From: Mesorhizobium sp.
GTDB lineage: Bacteria > Pseudomonadota > Alphaproteobacteria > Rhizobiales > Rhizobiaceae
Direction of reading: 5' to 3'
Length of the DNA: 25,716 bases
NCBI GenBank assembly: GCA_019509685.1
Contig: JAEKLU010000271.1
Span: forward strand, 1-25,716
Shown here: piece after piece, positions 15,630 through 24,055 of the stretch
Position numbering within the stretch: the stretch's first letter is position 1
Layout: every line of letters starts with the position of its first letter
Translations under genes and position numbers: made by a program
Notes under the pieces: generated by a model
Databases searched by the model: none
What the model was told of the DNA's origin: nothing
What the model saw: only the letters and a program-made list of their open reading frames with translations

Positions 15630-16709
15630 TTAGGCAGCGCGCCGTTGACGCTTGCGCGCTGCATTATCGAGCAGACCGAAAAACGTAGTGAACTGGCGGT
15701 CGGGATCGAGTTCCGGACGCTCCGAGAAGCTGCGGGCGGCGAGTGAGACCCGCTCATATTCCTGTTTGTCGTTCCACAGCCGCTTGATTGTGGCGACCCA
15801 GTCGGTGAGCGGCGCATCATAGTCCAACACCACACCGCCGGCGCCGATCGCCTCCGGCAGGCCGCCACGGCGCGAACCGACGACAGGGATGCCGCTGCAA
15901 TGGGCTTCGGAGGCGACACGTCCCCACGCCTCTTCCCATTTGCTCGGCGCAAGCAGGATCTTCGTGCGGCCGTAGACCGTCTTCATATCGTTGGTGCGGT
16001 TTTCCAGCCTGATGTTGGCGAACGGCGCGATGGTCTCGTTGATCCTGGCGCGGTGATCGTCGTCCAGCTTCCAGCTCTCGACGAACAGGAAAGGTATCTC
16101 CGGGCAGGCCGCGGCAATGCGCACTGCAAGATCGAAGCCCTTTTCCTCGTAAGGGTTGATGAAGGTAACGAACTCACCAGTCGTCGCCGTGCTGTAGACG
16201 CCCGGATTGATGGTCGGCGGGATGACGGTGGAATCGATGCCGAACTCGCGCTTGTAGGTGCGCGCGGTGAATTCGGAATTGGCGATGTACTGCGCCGAAT
16301 CCAGCTCGCGCAGATCGCCGCCCAGTTCGTGGAACTCGACATTCCTCAGATAGACGACCAGCGGCACGCCCTCGGCCTGCAGAGCCTTGCCGAGCGGAAC
16401 CGACTGGTGGCACTGCACGACGGCGACGTCCGGTCGCAGCTTCTTGACGGCGAAGGTGGCGGCCTCCCAAGGAAACCAGGCGCGTATCACGGGGTAGCCC
16501 GGAAAGCAGTCGACGACGGCGCGCTGCCGCAACAGCTTCATCTTGGCGCGCGCTTTGAACCCGAACATGCCGTCGCCGAACAGGGCAGCCAGCACAGAGG
16601 CCTCGTGGCCATGCTCGATCAACTGCTCGGCCAGATGATGCGTGCTCGACTGGACACCGCCGCCGAATTGCGGGGGATATCCGTTGCCGACAGCAAAAAG
16701 CACTCTCAT
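15630..16709 (-). CDS. GT4 family glycosyltransferase
   Basis: A 359-residue GT-B fold glycosyltransferase. MRVLFAVGNGYPPQFGGGVQ is the typical GT4 N-terminus with a glycine-rich acceptor loop. YIANSEFTA (141-149) and INPYEEKGFDLAVRI (184-198) open the donor half. The donor-binding E-motif runs from E268 to E286 with GGLPE. It probably adds one sugar of the repeat unit from a nucleotide sugar, retaining configuration. AGGAG about 6 nt upstream of the ATG at 16709 fixes the start; an open frame continuing to 17015 lies over the next gene and is rejected. It lies 56 bp downstream of the Tat-type small subunit gene and converges on the PRTase-HAD gene with a 33-bp gap. Donor and acceptor are not deducible. 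Confidence 0.85.
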   Translation of the reverse strand: MRVLFAVGNGYPPQFGGGVQSSTHHLAEQLIEHGHEASVLAALFGDGMFGFKARAKMKLLRQRAVVDCFPGYPVIRAWFPWEAATFAVKKLRPDVAVVQCHQSVPLGKALQAEGVPLVVYLRNVEFHELGGDLRELDSAQYIANSEFTARTYKREFGIDSTVIPPTINPGVYSTATTGEFVTFINPYEEKGFDLAVRIAAACPEIPFLFVESWKLDDDHRARINETIAPFANIRLENRTNDMKTVYGRTKILLAPSKWEEAWGRVASEAHCSGIPVVGSRRGGLPEAIGAGGVVLDYDAPLTDWVATIKRLWNDKQEYERVSLAARSFSERPELDPDRQFTTFFGLLDNAARKRQRRAA

Positions 16710-16765
16710 ATCCGGCTCCTGGTCATACTTCTGTTCGGCCGCCGGCGCATGTCCGACGGAGAGTT

Positions 16766-17209
16766 TCAGGCACTTTGCGGGTCGAGATTGGCGAAGGGGT
16801 TGGTGCAGGGATGCCATCCGGTGAAGCGGATCGGATCGTTCGGCGAACTGCGCCAGGGATAATCGGTCAGCATGTGGAACTCGGCGATGACCCAGCGATC
16901 GAAATGGCGCAGGTCGCGCCGCTTCTGTCTCGGCAGCAGCTCGCGCGCCCTGCCGAGCTTCACCGTCTCGGCCAGCGTCACAACATCGGCCAGCCTGTCG
17001 CTCGGGAATATCCACGGGTTGCGGTTCTGGAATTCGAGCACGAATTGCTGCAGGTGCTCGATGCGCATGTTGAGCGGCCCGAAGTATTTTTCGAGCGTGA
17101 CGCGGACCAGGTCCTCATCCGAGAAGGAGGAGACGGCCGCCGCAGCTATGCCAGTCGAGGCGACGCCGCCGGCAACGATGGCGAGCGCCGTGCGTCTTGT
17201 GATCTTCAT
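16766..17209 (-). CDS. Tat-exported small subunit of a GMC/gluconate-dehydrogenase-type enzyme
   Basis: A 147-residue protein with a twin-arginine signal at its N-terminus: MKITRRTALAIVAGG, hydrophobic core up to IAAAAV. The mature part resembles the small third subunit of membrane gluconate/FAD-glucose dehydrogenases in size and arrangement, with the C-terminal FTGWHPC segment. A GGGAGGG is placed just upstream of the ATG at 17209. A start at 17224 overlapping the upstream stop (ATGA) is an alternative. In FAD-glucose dehydrogenases the catalytic subunit has no signal of its own and is carried across the membrane by the Tat signal of this subunit; the arrangement here fits that. Recognition of the family is from the operon and size rather than strong motifs. 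Confidence 0.65.
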   Translation of the reverse strand: MKITRRTALAIVAGGVASTGIAAAAVSSFSDEDLVRVTLEKYFGPLNMRIEHLQQFVLEFQNRNPWIFPSDRLADVVTLAETVKLGRARELLPRQKRRDLRHFDRWVIAEFHMLTDYPWRSSPNDPIRFTGWHPCTNPFANLDPQSA

Positions 17210-17220
17210 CGAGCCCTCCC

Positions 17221-18666
17221 TCATACCAGCCGGCCCGCCGCCCGCAACGACAGGGCCGCCGCGGTCAGGCTCGGATTGGCGCAGGAACAGGTCGGATAGG
17301 TGCTGGTGCCGACAACGACGAGGTTCCTGAGCTGGTGGTGGATCATGTCGCGGTCGATCACGGAATCGGCCGGTCCGGTGCCCATGCGCAAGGTGCCCTG
17401 GACATGCGATTCGGTTGGCCTGATGCCACGATCGAAAATCCTTTCGACCGGCAGCGGCTTGAGCAGGTCCGGCAGCCTTTCGAGCGCCTTGGCCATGCCT
17501 TTGGTCGCGTAGTCCGACGCGCCCTTGAAGCTGACGAAGGCGTTGTCGTCCTTATCGAGCACGACGCGGTTTTCAGGATCGAGCAGGTTCTCGGTGACGA
17601 TGACCAGCGGCAGCACCTGGCGCAGCCGGCCCGGCTCGGCGCGCATGCCGTGCTGCCAGCGGTTTTCGAAATAGACGAGAGCGGCGGCATGTTCGGCCCG
17701 GTGCGGGCCGTCATAGAGGCCGAAATTCAGGCCGGTGGTGATGGTGGAGCCGTCGAAATTGTCGACACCGTCGAGATAGACCTCGAAATTCCAGCCATAG
17801 GATTCATGCAGGCCGAGTCCGACGAACTCGCCGCCGAGCCCCGAGCGCAACATGATCGCCGGGCTCTGAATGGCATTGGCGCCAAGCACGAAGAGATCGC
17901 CGCTGACCGTATATTCCTTGCCCTTGTTCATGAACACCACCGAGCGGGCCGAGCCGCCGGCATGATCGAACCGGCGCACCTCGGCGCCGAGGCAGACCGA
18001 GACATCCGGATGCTGGAAGACGTGCATCAGGCCGTTGTTGACGGTGAACTTGGCGTCGGCCGGGCAGAGCCAGCATCTCAGATTGGCGCAACATGAAGCG
18101 CGCTGCGACGTCGCCAGCCGCGCTCGGGCCGTGGGCATGACAAAATGCTGATCCGCTTGCGCGGCCTTCATCATCCTGTCGGGCGTCGACATGCGATGCG
18201 GCGGCTGCGGAAATGGCCGCGAGCGCGGCAGCATTTGCGCCATGTCCGGATCGCCGGAGATCGACATCACCTCCTCGGCGTCGCAGTAGAACGGCTCGAG
18301 CTCGTCATAACTGATCGGCCAGTCATTGCCGACGCCGTAGGTGCTCTTCAGCTTGAAGTCGTTGGGGTGGAAGCGCGGGGTCTGGGCGAACCAGCAATTG
18401 GTGCCGCCGCCGAGCCCGATCGTGTAGTTCCACGGCTTGTCGGCATTGTCGGTCTTGTAGGTGCTTTCATCATCGATGTCGGTGTTGGCGTTCTGGCCGA
18501 GCTGCCACTCATGCGTGTTGTGGCGACCCCATTCGAGCACCAGGACGCGGGCTTTGCGCCGCTTCAGGAACTCGTGCAGGAAGAAGGACGAACCGAAACC
18601 GGATCCGATGACGACGAGGTCGAAATGCTCGCTGGCGATTTGTTCGGGTCGAACGTCGAGCACCAT
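17221..18666 (-). CDS. GMC-family FAD oxidoreductase (sugar/alcohol dehydrogenase)
   Basis: A 481-residue GMC oxidoreductase with no signal peptide. The N-terminal FAD-binding VVIGSGFGSS (18-27) and a second FAD loop IGLGGGTNCW (83-92) are clear. The C-terminal signatures ESHVQGTLRMGTGP and STYPTCSCANPSLTAAALSL contain the catalytic His and the Asn pair partner. A cysteine group at C192, C193, C198 and C201 resembles the Fe-S binding cluster of FAD-dependent glucose/fructose dehydrogenases, where three cysteines hold a 3Fe-4S cluster. The enzyme would oxidise a sugar or alcohol and pass electrons on; together with the Tat-type subunit 12 bp downstream it is probably exported. No cytochrome c subunit is visible. 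It may modify a sugar of the exopolysaccharide or act on free sugars. Confidence 0.85.
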   Translation of the reverse strand: MVLDVRPEQIASEHFDLVVIGSGFGSSFFLHEFLKRRKARVLVLEWGRHNTHEWQLGQNANTDIDDESTYKTDNADKPWNYTIGLGGGTNCWFAQTPRFHPNDFKLKSTYGVGNDWPISYDELEPFYCDAEEVMSISGDPDMAQMLPRSRPFPQPPHRMSTPDRMMKAAQADQHFVMPTARARLATSQRASCCANLRCWLCPADAKFTVNNGLMHVFQHPDVSVCLGAEVRRFDHAGGSARSVVFMNKGKEYTVSGDLFVLGANAIQSPAIMLRSGLGGEFVGLGLHESYGWNFEVYLDGVDNFDGSTITTGLNFGLYDGPHRAEHAAALVYFENRWQHGMRAEPGRLRQVLPLVIVTENLLDPENRVVLDKDDNAFVSFKGASDYATKGMAKALERLPDLLKPLPVERIFDRGIRPTESHVQGTLRMGTGPADSVIDRDMIHHQLRNLVVVGTSTYPTCSCANPSLTAAALSLRAAGRLV

Positions 18667-18759
18667 CAGATCGAGACCTTTCCCGGTACGCGCACCGTCA
18701 TTGTCGGCCTCGTTGTCGTTCGCCGAGGCGGTTTTGGTCTTGCAGGCCGGCGGTCACCG

Positions 18760-20091
18760 TCATGCCGCCATCCTGCCGATCGAGAAATATTCGATGCCGT
18801 AGCGCGCGATCACCTTCGGATCGTAGAGATTGCGGCCGTCGAAGATGACCGGCGTGGTCAGCGCGTCCTTGAGTGCGTCGAAGGACGGCGCGCGGAAGCT
18901 CTTCCACTCGGTGCAGATCAACAGCGCGTCGGCGCCGCGCAAAGCGGCTTCCTTGGTGCCACACAAAAGCAGGTCGTCGCGCAGGCCGTAGATCGCCTGG
19001 CACTCCTGCATCGCTTCGGGATCATAGGCCTGGACCTTGGCGCCGGCGGCCCACAGCGCTTCCATCAGGACGCGTGCCGGGGCCTCGCGCATGTCGTCGG
19101 TGTTCGGCTTGAACGCCAGCCCCCAGACAGCGAAGGTCTTTCCCTTCAAGGCGCCCTTGAAATAGTGGTTGACCTTGTCGAACAGCACCGACTTCTGCGC
19201 ATTGTTGCGTTCCTCGACGGCACGCAGCAGCTTGGCGTCGAACTTGACGCCCTCGGCGGTCTTGATCAGCGCACGCACGTCCTTGGGGAAACAAGACCCG
19301 CCATAGCCGAGGCCGGGATAGATGAAGTGGTAGCCGATACGTGGATCCGAGCCGATGCCCTTGCGCACCTCCTCGATGTCGGCGCCGAGCTGCTCGGCCA
19401 GATTGGCCATCTCGTTCATGAAGCTGATCTTGGTCGCCAGCATGCAGTTGGCGGCGTATTTGGTGAATTCGGCGCTGCGCACATCCATCACGATCATCTT
19501 CTCGTGGTTGCGGTTGAACGGCGCGTAGAGCTCGCGCATGACCGCCTCGGTGTCTTCGCTGTCGGTGCCGACGATGATGCGGTCCGGCTTCATGCAGTCT
19601 GCCACCGCCGAGCCTTCCTTGAGGAATTCCGGATTGGAGGCGACGTCGAAGGCCAGATCCTCGCGGCCGCGCTTCTTCAGCGTCTCGGCGATCCTGGCCT
19701 TCACCTTTTCGCAAGTGCCGACCGGCACCGTCGACTTGCCGACGACGATCTTGGCTGTCTCCATCTCGCGGCCGATGGTCTCGGCGACGGCCAGCACATA
19801 TTTGAGATCGGCCGAGCCGTCCTCGCCCGGCGGGGTGCCGACGGCGATCATCTGGATCTGGCCATGCTTGACCGCCATGGCGGCGTCGGTGGTGAAACGA
19901 ATGCGGCCTGCGGCGTGGTTTTCCTTGACCAGGCTTTCGAGGCCTGGCTCGAAAATCGGGATGAAGCCCTGGTTGAGCCGCTCTACCTTGGCCGCGTCGA
20001 TGTCGACGCAAACCACGTCATGGCCAACCTCGGCTAGCACCGCGGCCTGGACGAGACCGACATAGCCAATCCCAAACACCGTCAAGTTCAT
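18760..20091 (-). CDS. ugd: UDP-glucose 6-dehydrogenase
   Basis: A 443-residue enzyme that oxidises UDP-glucose twice with NAD+ to UDP-glucuronate, in the cytoplasm. The NAD-binding Rossmann start is VFGIGYVG (5-12). [13 protein letters not shown] and [11 protein letters not shown] are standard UGD blocks, and the active-site cysteine is C267 in YGGSCFPKD. The length is full. It lies in the same direction as the GMC pair, 93 bp upstream of it, and is fed by the exoN/galU product. Its presence suggests the exopolysaccharide or another surface glycan contains glucuronic or galacturonic acid, which succinoglycan of Sinorhizobium lacks. The name rkpK is also used in rhizobia. Confidence 0.93.
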   Translation of the reverse strand: MNLTVFGIGYVGLVQAAVLAEVGHDVVCVDIDAAKVERLNQGFIPIFEPGLESLVKENHAAGRIRFTTDAAMAVKHGQIQMIAVGTPPGEDGSADLKYVLAVAETIGREMETAKIVVGKSTVPVGTCEKVKARIAETLKKRGREDLAFDVASNPEFLKEGSAVADCMKPDRIIVGTDSEDTEAVMRELYAPFNRNHEKMIVMDVRSAEFTKYAANCMLATKISFMNEMANLAEQLGADIEEVRKGIGSDPRIGYHFIYPGLGYGGSCFPKDVRALIKTAEGVKFDAKLLRAVEERNNAQKSVLFDKVNHYFKGALKGKTFAVWGLAFKPNTDDMREAPARVLMEALWAAGAKVQAYDPEAMQECQAIYGLRDDLLLCGTKEAALRGADALLICTEWKSFRAPSFDALKDALTTPVIFDGRNLYDPKVIARYGIEYFSIGRMAA

Positions 20092-20178
20092 TCGATTCTC
20101 TTCCTGTGCAAGACCGGGCCGCGAACCGGCCCGGTCGATTCTAGTGTCCCCCAGGCCGGATCGGCATGGATGTTCAGT

Positions 20179-20278
20179 ATGACCTTATCCCAAAACCGGT
20201 TCCGCTTTTGGGATCATGCCCGTTAGATGTTCCGCATGATCTTTTCCGAAAACCGGTTCCCACTTTTCGGGATCATGC
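20179..20278. repeat. Two rhizobial intergenic palindromic repeats, copies 2 and 3
   Basis: Copy A (20179-20220) has arms TCCCAAAA (20188-20195) and TTTTGGGA (20206-20213). Copy B (20234-20278) has ends GCATGATC and GATCATGC and an inner CCGAAAA/TTTTCGG. Both resemble the element at 8614-8660. Copy B ends one base before the stop codon of the GH16 gene, so it probably forms the 3' end hairpin of that transcript. Confidence 0.75.
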
Positions 20279-21172
20279 TTAGTTGCTCTTATTTATGCTG
20301 CATGCCAGCGATTCCGGAAACTGGCACGGCTCACCCAGGGCGGTGAAAGCGACGCGCTTGACCTCCATGGTCACCTTGTTGCCGGGATCGGCGAAGGCGC
20401 CCATCCAGTTGGTCAGCTTCTCACTGCCCCACAGGCTGAAGAAAATCTTTTGCGAGTTGGTCGGCAGTTCATCGGGATTGGTCACTTCGTTGACAAGCTT
20501 GCCGTTGACGTACCAGCGCAGCCGGTTCTTCTCCCAGACGAAGCCGTAGTCGTTGAAACCCTTGTCGGCGCCGCCCTCGACGTCGACGAGCTTGCCATTC
20601 TTCGGCTTGCCCTGGATGTAGCTGTTGACCTGGACTTTCGATGGATCCTTGGTGAGGACCTCGAAGTCGATCTCGTCCCAGGGCTTTTTGTCCTGCGGGC
20701 CGATATAGGTGAAGAAGGCGGCGTTGAGGCCGGAGCCGGTGCCGGTCTTCATCCGCGCCTCGTAGACGCCATAGCCATAACGCTGCTTGGTCTGGATTTC
20801 GGCGCAGGCGAACTCGCGATCCTTCAGCTTGCGCTTTTCGAAGCCCAGCGACAGCGCGCCGTCGGAAAGCCGGACAAGGTCCTTTGACCAGGTGCAGTTC
20901 TGGTGCGCGCCATTGTTCCAACCGTCGGAAACGAACCAACGTGAACGGTCGAAATTGGAGAAATTGTCGACGAAGGACGGCGCGCTCTGCATGGGATCGG
21001 CAGCCGTAGAAGGCTCCTCGGCGCGTACGGCAGTCGGGGCCACCACAAATGTCGCCGCAGCCGCAAGCAGTGCGCCAACCACGCCGAGCCAAACGCTCTT
21101 TTGCTCGTTCGAACGGCCGCGCGGCAGGTCGAGACCCGCCGCTGTGGAGGTGTTGTTCGGATCTACATTCAT
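20279..21172 (-). CDS. exoK: Secreted GH16 endo-beta-glucanase, ExoK-like
   Basis: A 297-residue protein with a charged N-terminus, a hydrophobic signal or anchor at about 28-50 (VWLGVVGALLAAAATFVV), then a glycoside hydrolase 16 domain. The catalytic signature is WDEIDFE: E167 nucleophile, D169, E171 acid/base. FVDNFSNFDRSRWF, YGYGVYEARMKTGTGSGLN and WYVNGKLV are further GH16 landmarks. ExoK of Sinorhizobium is such an endo-1,3-1,4-beta-glucanase that cleaves nascent succinoglycan, giving shorter chains. The N-terminal basic region before the signal is longer than usual, so the exact start may be further downstream. It lies 187 bp upstream of ugd on the same strand, though the palindromic repeats between them may end the transcript. 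The name is given by similarity. Confidence 0.87.
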   Translation of the reverse strand: MNVDPNNTSTAAGLDLPRGRSNEQKSVWLGVVGALLAAAATFVVAPTAVRAEEPSTAADPMQSAPSFVDNFSNFDRSRWFVSDGWNNGAHQNCTWSKDLVRLSDGALSLGFEKRKLKDREFACAEIQTKQRYGYGVYEARMKTGTGSGLNAAFFTYIGPQDKKPWDEIDFEVLTKDPSKVQVNSYIQGKPKNGKLVDVEGGADKGFNDYGFVWEKNRLRWYVNGKLVNEVTNPDELPTNSQKIFFSLWGSEKLTNWMGAFADPGNKVTMEVKRVAFTALGEPCQFPESLACSINKSN

Positions 21173-21310
21173 AACAAACTCACCTTGTGTTGTCCGCCCA
21201 ACCCAAGTCTTCCCTGGCCTGCCTGGAGCAGGCCGATTCCGATCCTCCGCCCTCGACTGAACTCCTCTATCGTCTCATACCGATGACGTTGCCTGTGGAC
21301 GCCACCAGCC

Positions 21311-21697
21311 TTATCCCGCCGACCTGTTCCGGCCGGCCTGTGTATCGACCCGATCGGCGCCATCCTCGACGATCGCGTCAAGCGAATGGCGCAGTTCCTT
21401 CATCACGCCATTCTGGCGGGCGAGCTCGGCAATGCGCCGCTCGCAATTCAAAATCGCACTGGTCATCGCGCCGACGTCGGATAGCTTGCTTGTCGACGCC
21501 GAACCATTCTCCACGGCCTCGACCAGAAAGGCCGCATTCGTGGAGGTCGACCGGTAGCGATTCTCCAGGCCGGTCTTTTCCGCCTCGATCTCGGCCGCGA
21601 TCTGGTCGAACAGCTTCGCCAGCCTGTCGAAACGCTGGAGGTCGGTCTGCTTGTCCCGGGCGGGATTGCGCGACCTGAAGCCGAAAATCGAAGCCAT
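21311..21697 (-). CDS. Small coiled-coil protein of unknown function
   Basis: A 128-residue hydrophilic protein starting MASIFGFRSRNPARDKQTD; AAAGG lies about 8 nt before the ATG at 21697. A longer frame to 21742 would start inside the operator-like site and is rejected. Residues about 20-110 (LAKLFDQIAAEIEAEKTGLE, then ERRIAELARQNGVMKELRHS) have long amphipathic, heptad-like stretches, suggesting a coiled coil. No signal peptide and no membrane segment. I do not recognise a family. A perfect-fit PhaR-type site (21716-21731) lies 19 bp upstream of the start. It is followed on the same strand, 138 bp later, by exoK, so it may belong to the exopolysaccharide set, but nothing in the sequence states its role. 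Confidence 0.6.
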   Translation of the reverse strand: MASIFGFRSRNPARDKQTDLQRFDRLAKLFDQIAAEIEAEKTGLENRYRSTSTNAAFLVEAVENGSASTSKLSDVGAMTSAILNCERRIAELARQNGVMKELRHSLDAIVEDGADRVDTQAGRNRSAG

Positions 21698-21715
21698 CGG
21701 ATTGGCCTTTCGAAA

Positions 21716-21731
21716 TTGCTGCATTGCAACA
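21716..21731 (-). promoter_or_regulatory. PhaR/AniA-like operator upstream of the coiled-coil gene
   Basis: Read toward the gene it is TGTTGCAATGCAGCAA, the best-fitting of the set and close to a palindrome. It ends 19 bp before the ATG at 21697, close enough to overlap the transcription start or leader. Confidence 0.55.
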
Positions 21732-21822
21732 TAGACTGCCACCCTCTGGGCGAGGAGGCAACCTTATAGTTTTGCGGACGCGGTTTTTTCGAACCCGCGG
21801 GACCGCGAAATCGCCAGAAAGA

Positions 21823-22854
21823 TCATTCTTTTGCGGCACTTGTCGCCGCCATGAGAAATCGCGTCGGCGGCACTTGCTGCCTTGCAGAAATGCCGGTGCG
21901 GCGGAACAGCACGTCGAGCTTGTCAGCCGCCACGCCGTGCACGATGGGGATCAGATTCGACGGACTGGCGAAGGCATAGGCCGCCGCGGATGCCAGGCCG
22001 CGCTCAGCCTTCACATCGAGGAAATTGCGCAACCGGTACTTGTCGCGCACATGGCGTTCGTGGCGCCGCAATGCGGCCTTCGAACGCTCCGGCAGGTTGT
22101 CGATCGCCAGCAGCGCCAGATCGGCGTCGGCGAGGCGCTTAAGGTCCTGCGTCTTGTGGCGGCCGCTCAGCGAATCGGCACGCACGAGCGCGCCATAGCC
22201 GCAGGATTTGATGATCTTGAACCGCGCGCCACAGGCGACGGCGCGCGCATAGAGCTCGTAATCCTCGCCGAGCCTGAGATTCTCATCGTAGCTCAGCCCA
22301 TGGCGCTCGAGGAAAGCGCGGCTGATCACCGGCTTGAGGAAACCGAGCTCGCCGCGCAGCACACGACGCCGGGAGATATTGCCCTCAATAAAGCGCTCGA
22401 AATCGAGAAACTCCGGATCGGCGGCAAAGGGGGGTGCTGCGACCCTTTCGAGATCGTTCGCGGCATCGTCGCGGATCAGCATGATGTTGTCGGCGGCGAA
22501 ATCCCAGCCGGCGCCGGCGAACAAGCGGCGAAAGCGGCCTTCGAGGAAGAAATCGTCGGCATCGAGAACGCTGATGAAAGGCGACCGGGACGCTCGAATA
22601 GCGGCATTGCGGGCGAAGGACGGCCCGCGGTTGACGTCCAGGCGGATGACCGACAGGCGGCCGCTGCCATCATCGGCGGCCAGCGCCGCGCCTTGCGTGT
22701 TGTCGGTGGAAGCGTCATCGACGACGACGACTTCGGCGACTTCTCTCTCGCGCAGCGCCGAGGTGATGGCGACGGGGATCGTGCGCGCCGCATTGCGTGC
22801 GGCGATGATGACGCAGACTCCCGGGGTCGTCACAGGTGGCGTGGTCACAGGCAT
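21823..22854 (-). CDS. GT2 glycosyltransferase (ExoO/ExoW-like)
   Basis: A 343-residue family 2 glycosyltransferase. VCVIIAARNAARTIPVAITS and VVVVDDASTDNTQG form the donor half; the metal motif is DADD (98-101). LGFLKPVISRAFLERHGL and LRLGEDYELYARAV in the acceptor half closely match the same blocks of the ExoO-like protein at 8682-9632 (LGYLKPIFQRRFLE, LRIGEDYILLASAL), so the two are paralogues. I chose ATG 22854, preceded by AAAGGTGA about 8 nt away; the open frame to 23100 lies over the upstream gene. It begins 4 bp after the nucleotidyltransferase-fold gene and is certainly co-transcribed with it. The sugar is unknown. ExoW is an alternative by name, but the similarity seen is to ExoO. 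Confidence 0.85.
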   Translation of the reverse strand: MPVTTPPVTTPGVCVIIAARNAARTIPVAITSALREREVAEVVVVDDASTDNTQGAALAADDGSGRLSVIRLDVNRGPSFARNAAIRASRSPFISVLDADDFFLEGRFRRLFAGAGWDFAADNIMLIRDDAANDLERVAAPPFAADPEFLDFERFIEGNISRRRVLRGELGFLKPVISRAFLERHGLSYDENLRLGEDYELYARAVACGARFKIIKSCGYGALVRADSLSGRHKTQDLKRLADADLALLAIDNLPERSKAALRRHERHVRDKYRLRNFLDVKAERGLASAAAYAFASPSNLIPIVHGVAADKLDVLFRRTGISARQQVPPTRFLMAATSAAKE

Positions 22855-22858
22855 GGGT

Positions 22859-24055
22859 TCACCTTTCGATTGCATGAGGGGCGGCCCCGCCGGTGATTTT
22901 GATGACGTCGTCGCGCACTGGCCCGATAGCCGCCGGGCGCTCGAACAGACGCCGGCTGAGATCGGCGGAGGCTGCCCAGCCGGCTTCCGCCAGGTAGCGC
23001 ACGGGCTCGCGGCCGCAGAGCTCCCACAGCACATGGCGGCGCTGCGGCCAGCGCAGCGACGACAGCCAGGGCGCGACGACCATGTGGAAGAGGTCGGCAT
23101 TTTCGATACGCGTCAAAATCCGGGTGGCGCGATCCGACAGCAGCGAGCCCGCACCGCCAAGCAGCACGTCGGCGGCGCGCAGGCCGAGCAGCAGTGTGTC
23201 GGCGAGGCCCTGTTCGGCGGCGTGATCGAGCACTTTCTGCTGCTCGGCCTCGTTCAGGCGGCTGGCGCTGGCGCGGACATCGCAGACATAGCCGGCGCAA
23301 GGTTCGCGGTTGAAAAACGCCTTGGCGACACTGATCGCGGCCAACAGCAACGTGTCGGCGGCAGAGATGATCGGCATGGCGGCGCCGGTGACCTGGACCT
23401 CGCGCTTGCGGCGCAGGAAACCATCGATATCGCGTGGGCTGGGTGAACCGGGCTGCTGCAGCCGGTGATGGAGATCGACCGTGGAGGCCCTGGCCCCATC
23501 GTCGCGGACCATATGCTGCTCGCCGAGGAAGCGCACCCACCAGACCGAGCGCGACTTGCCGGCGACTTCATAACCGATCGAGCGCAAGGCCTCGCGGGCC
23601 GCCGTGAAGCCGGTCGGCGAAACCAGTATGTCGACGTCGCCGGATGGCTTCATGAAGTGGTCGCCATAAAGCAGATGCTGCTGGAACGGCCCCTTGAGGA
23701 AGACGAAGTCGACCTGCCTGTCGCGCAGCACGCGATGGATGGCCATCGAATCGCCGAGACAGGCCGCGTTCATCGAGATGGTGCGTCGGCGATAGCCGTC
23801 GAGCCAGGCAAGCAATTCCGGCGGCGCCGTGCCGGCAGGCGCACGCGCCAGGGCCTTGAGCAGGAAGACCGCGACCTTGTTCAGTCTGGCTATGTCGGCA
23901 ATGTTTTCCGCCGAGATGGCTGGAGCCGGCGCGGCTGACGAAATAGCCTCGGCGCCGGGCGCGAAAAACAGCCTCAGGCAGGCCTGCACATAGGCGACTT
24001 CATCGGCGCAGCCGGCTGCACGCAGCCTGTCATAGGAGCCGTCCTGCATGGGCAT
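22859..24055 (-). CDS. Nucleotidyltransferase-fold protein (NTP_transf_5-like)
   Basis: A 398-residue protein. The core FVFLKGPFQQHLLYGDHFMK (117-136, LKG at 120-122) followed by SGDVDILV (138-145) is the pattern of the uncharacterised nucleotidyltransferase family NTP_transf_5 (PF14907): LKG, then the metal-binding D-x-D. A His-rich segment DLHHRLQQPG follows, and the rest is helical. Members of this family recur in lasso-peptide clusters (for example with PqqD, B2 and cyclase genes) and in glycan clusters; their reaction is generally unknown. Here it is divergent from the lasso precursor and co-transcribed with a GT2. The start at 24055 is chosen because it is the ATG closest to the conserved region; a start at 24160 would add 35 residues. 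The ribosome binding site is weak. Confidence 0.75.
   Translation of the reverse strand: MPMQDGSYDRLRAAGCADEVAYVQACLRLFFAPGAEAISSAAPAPAISAENIADIARLNKVAVFLLKALARAPAGTAPPELLAWLDGYRRRTISMNAACLGDSMAIHRVLRDRQVDFVFLKGPFQQHLLYGDHFMKPSGDVDILVSPTGFTAAREALRSIGYEVAGKSRSVWWVRFLGEQHMVRDDGARASTVDLHHRLQQPGSPSPRDIDGFLRRKREVQVTGAAMPIISAADTLLLAAISVAKAFFNREPCAGYVCDVRASASRLNEAEQQKVLDHAAEQGLADTLLLGLRAADVLLGGAGSLLSDRATRILTRIENADLFHMVVAPWLSSLRWPQRRHVLWELCGREPVRYLAEAGWAASADLSRRLFERPAAIGPVRDDVIKITGGAAPHAIER

Noticed and set aside
18145..20037. 630-codon open frame on the plus strand opposite ugd and the GMC gene
   Set aside because: It crosses two well-supported genes on the other strand and the gap between them, with no domain pattern of its own.
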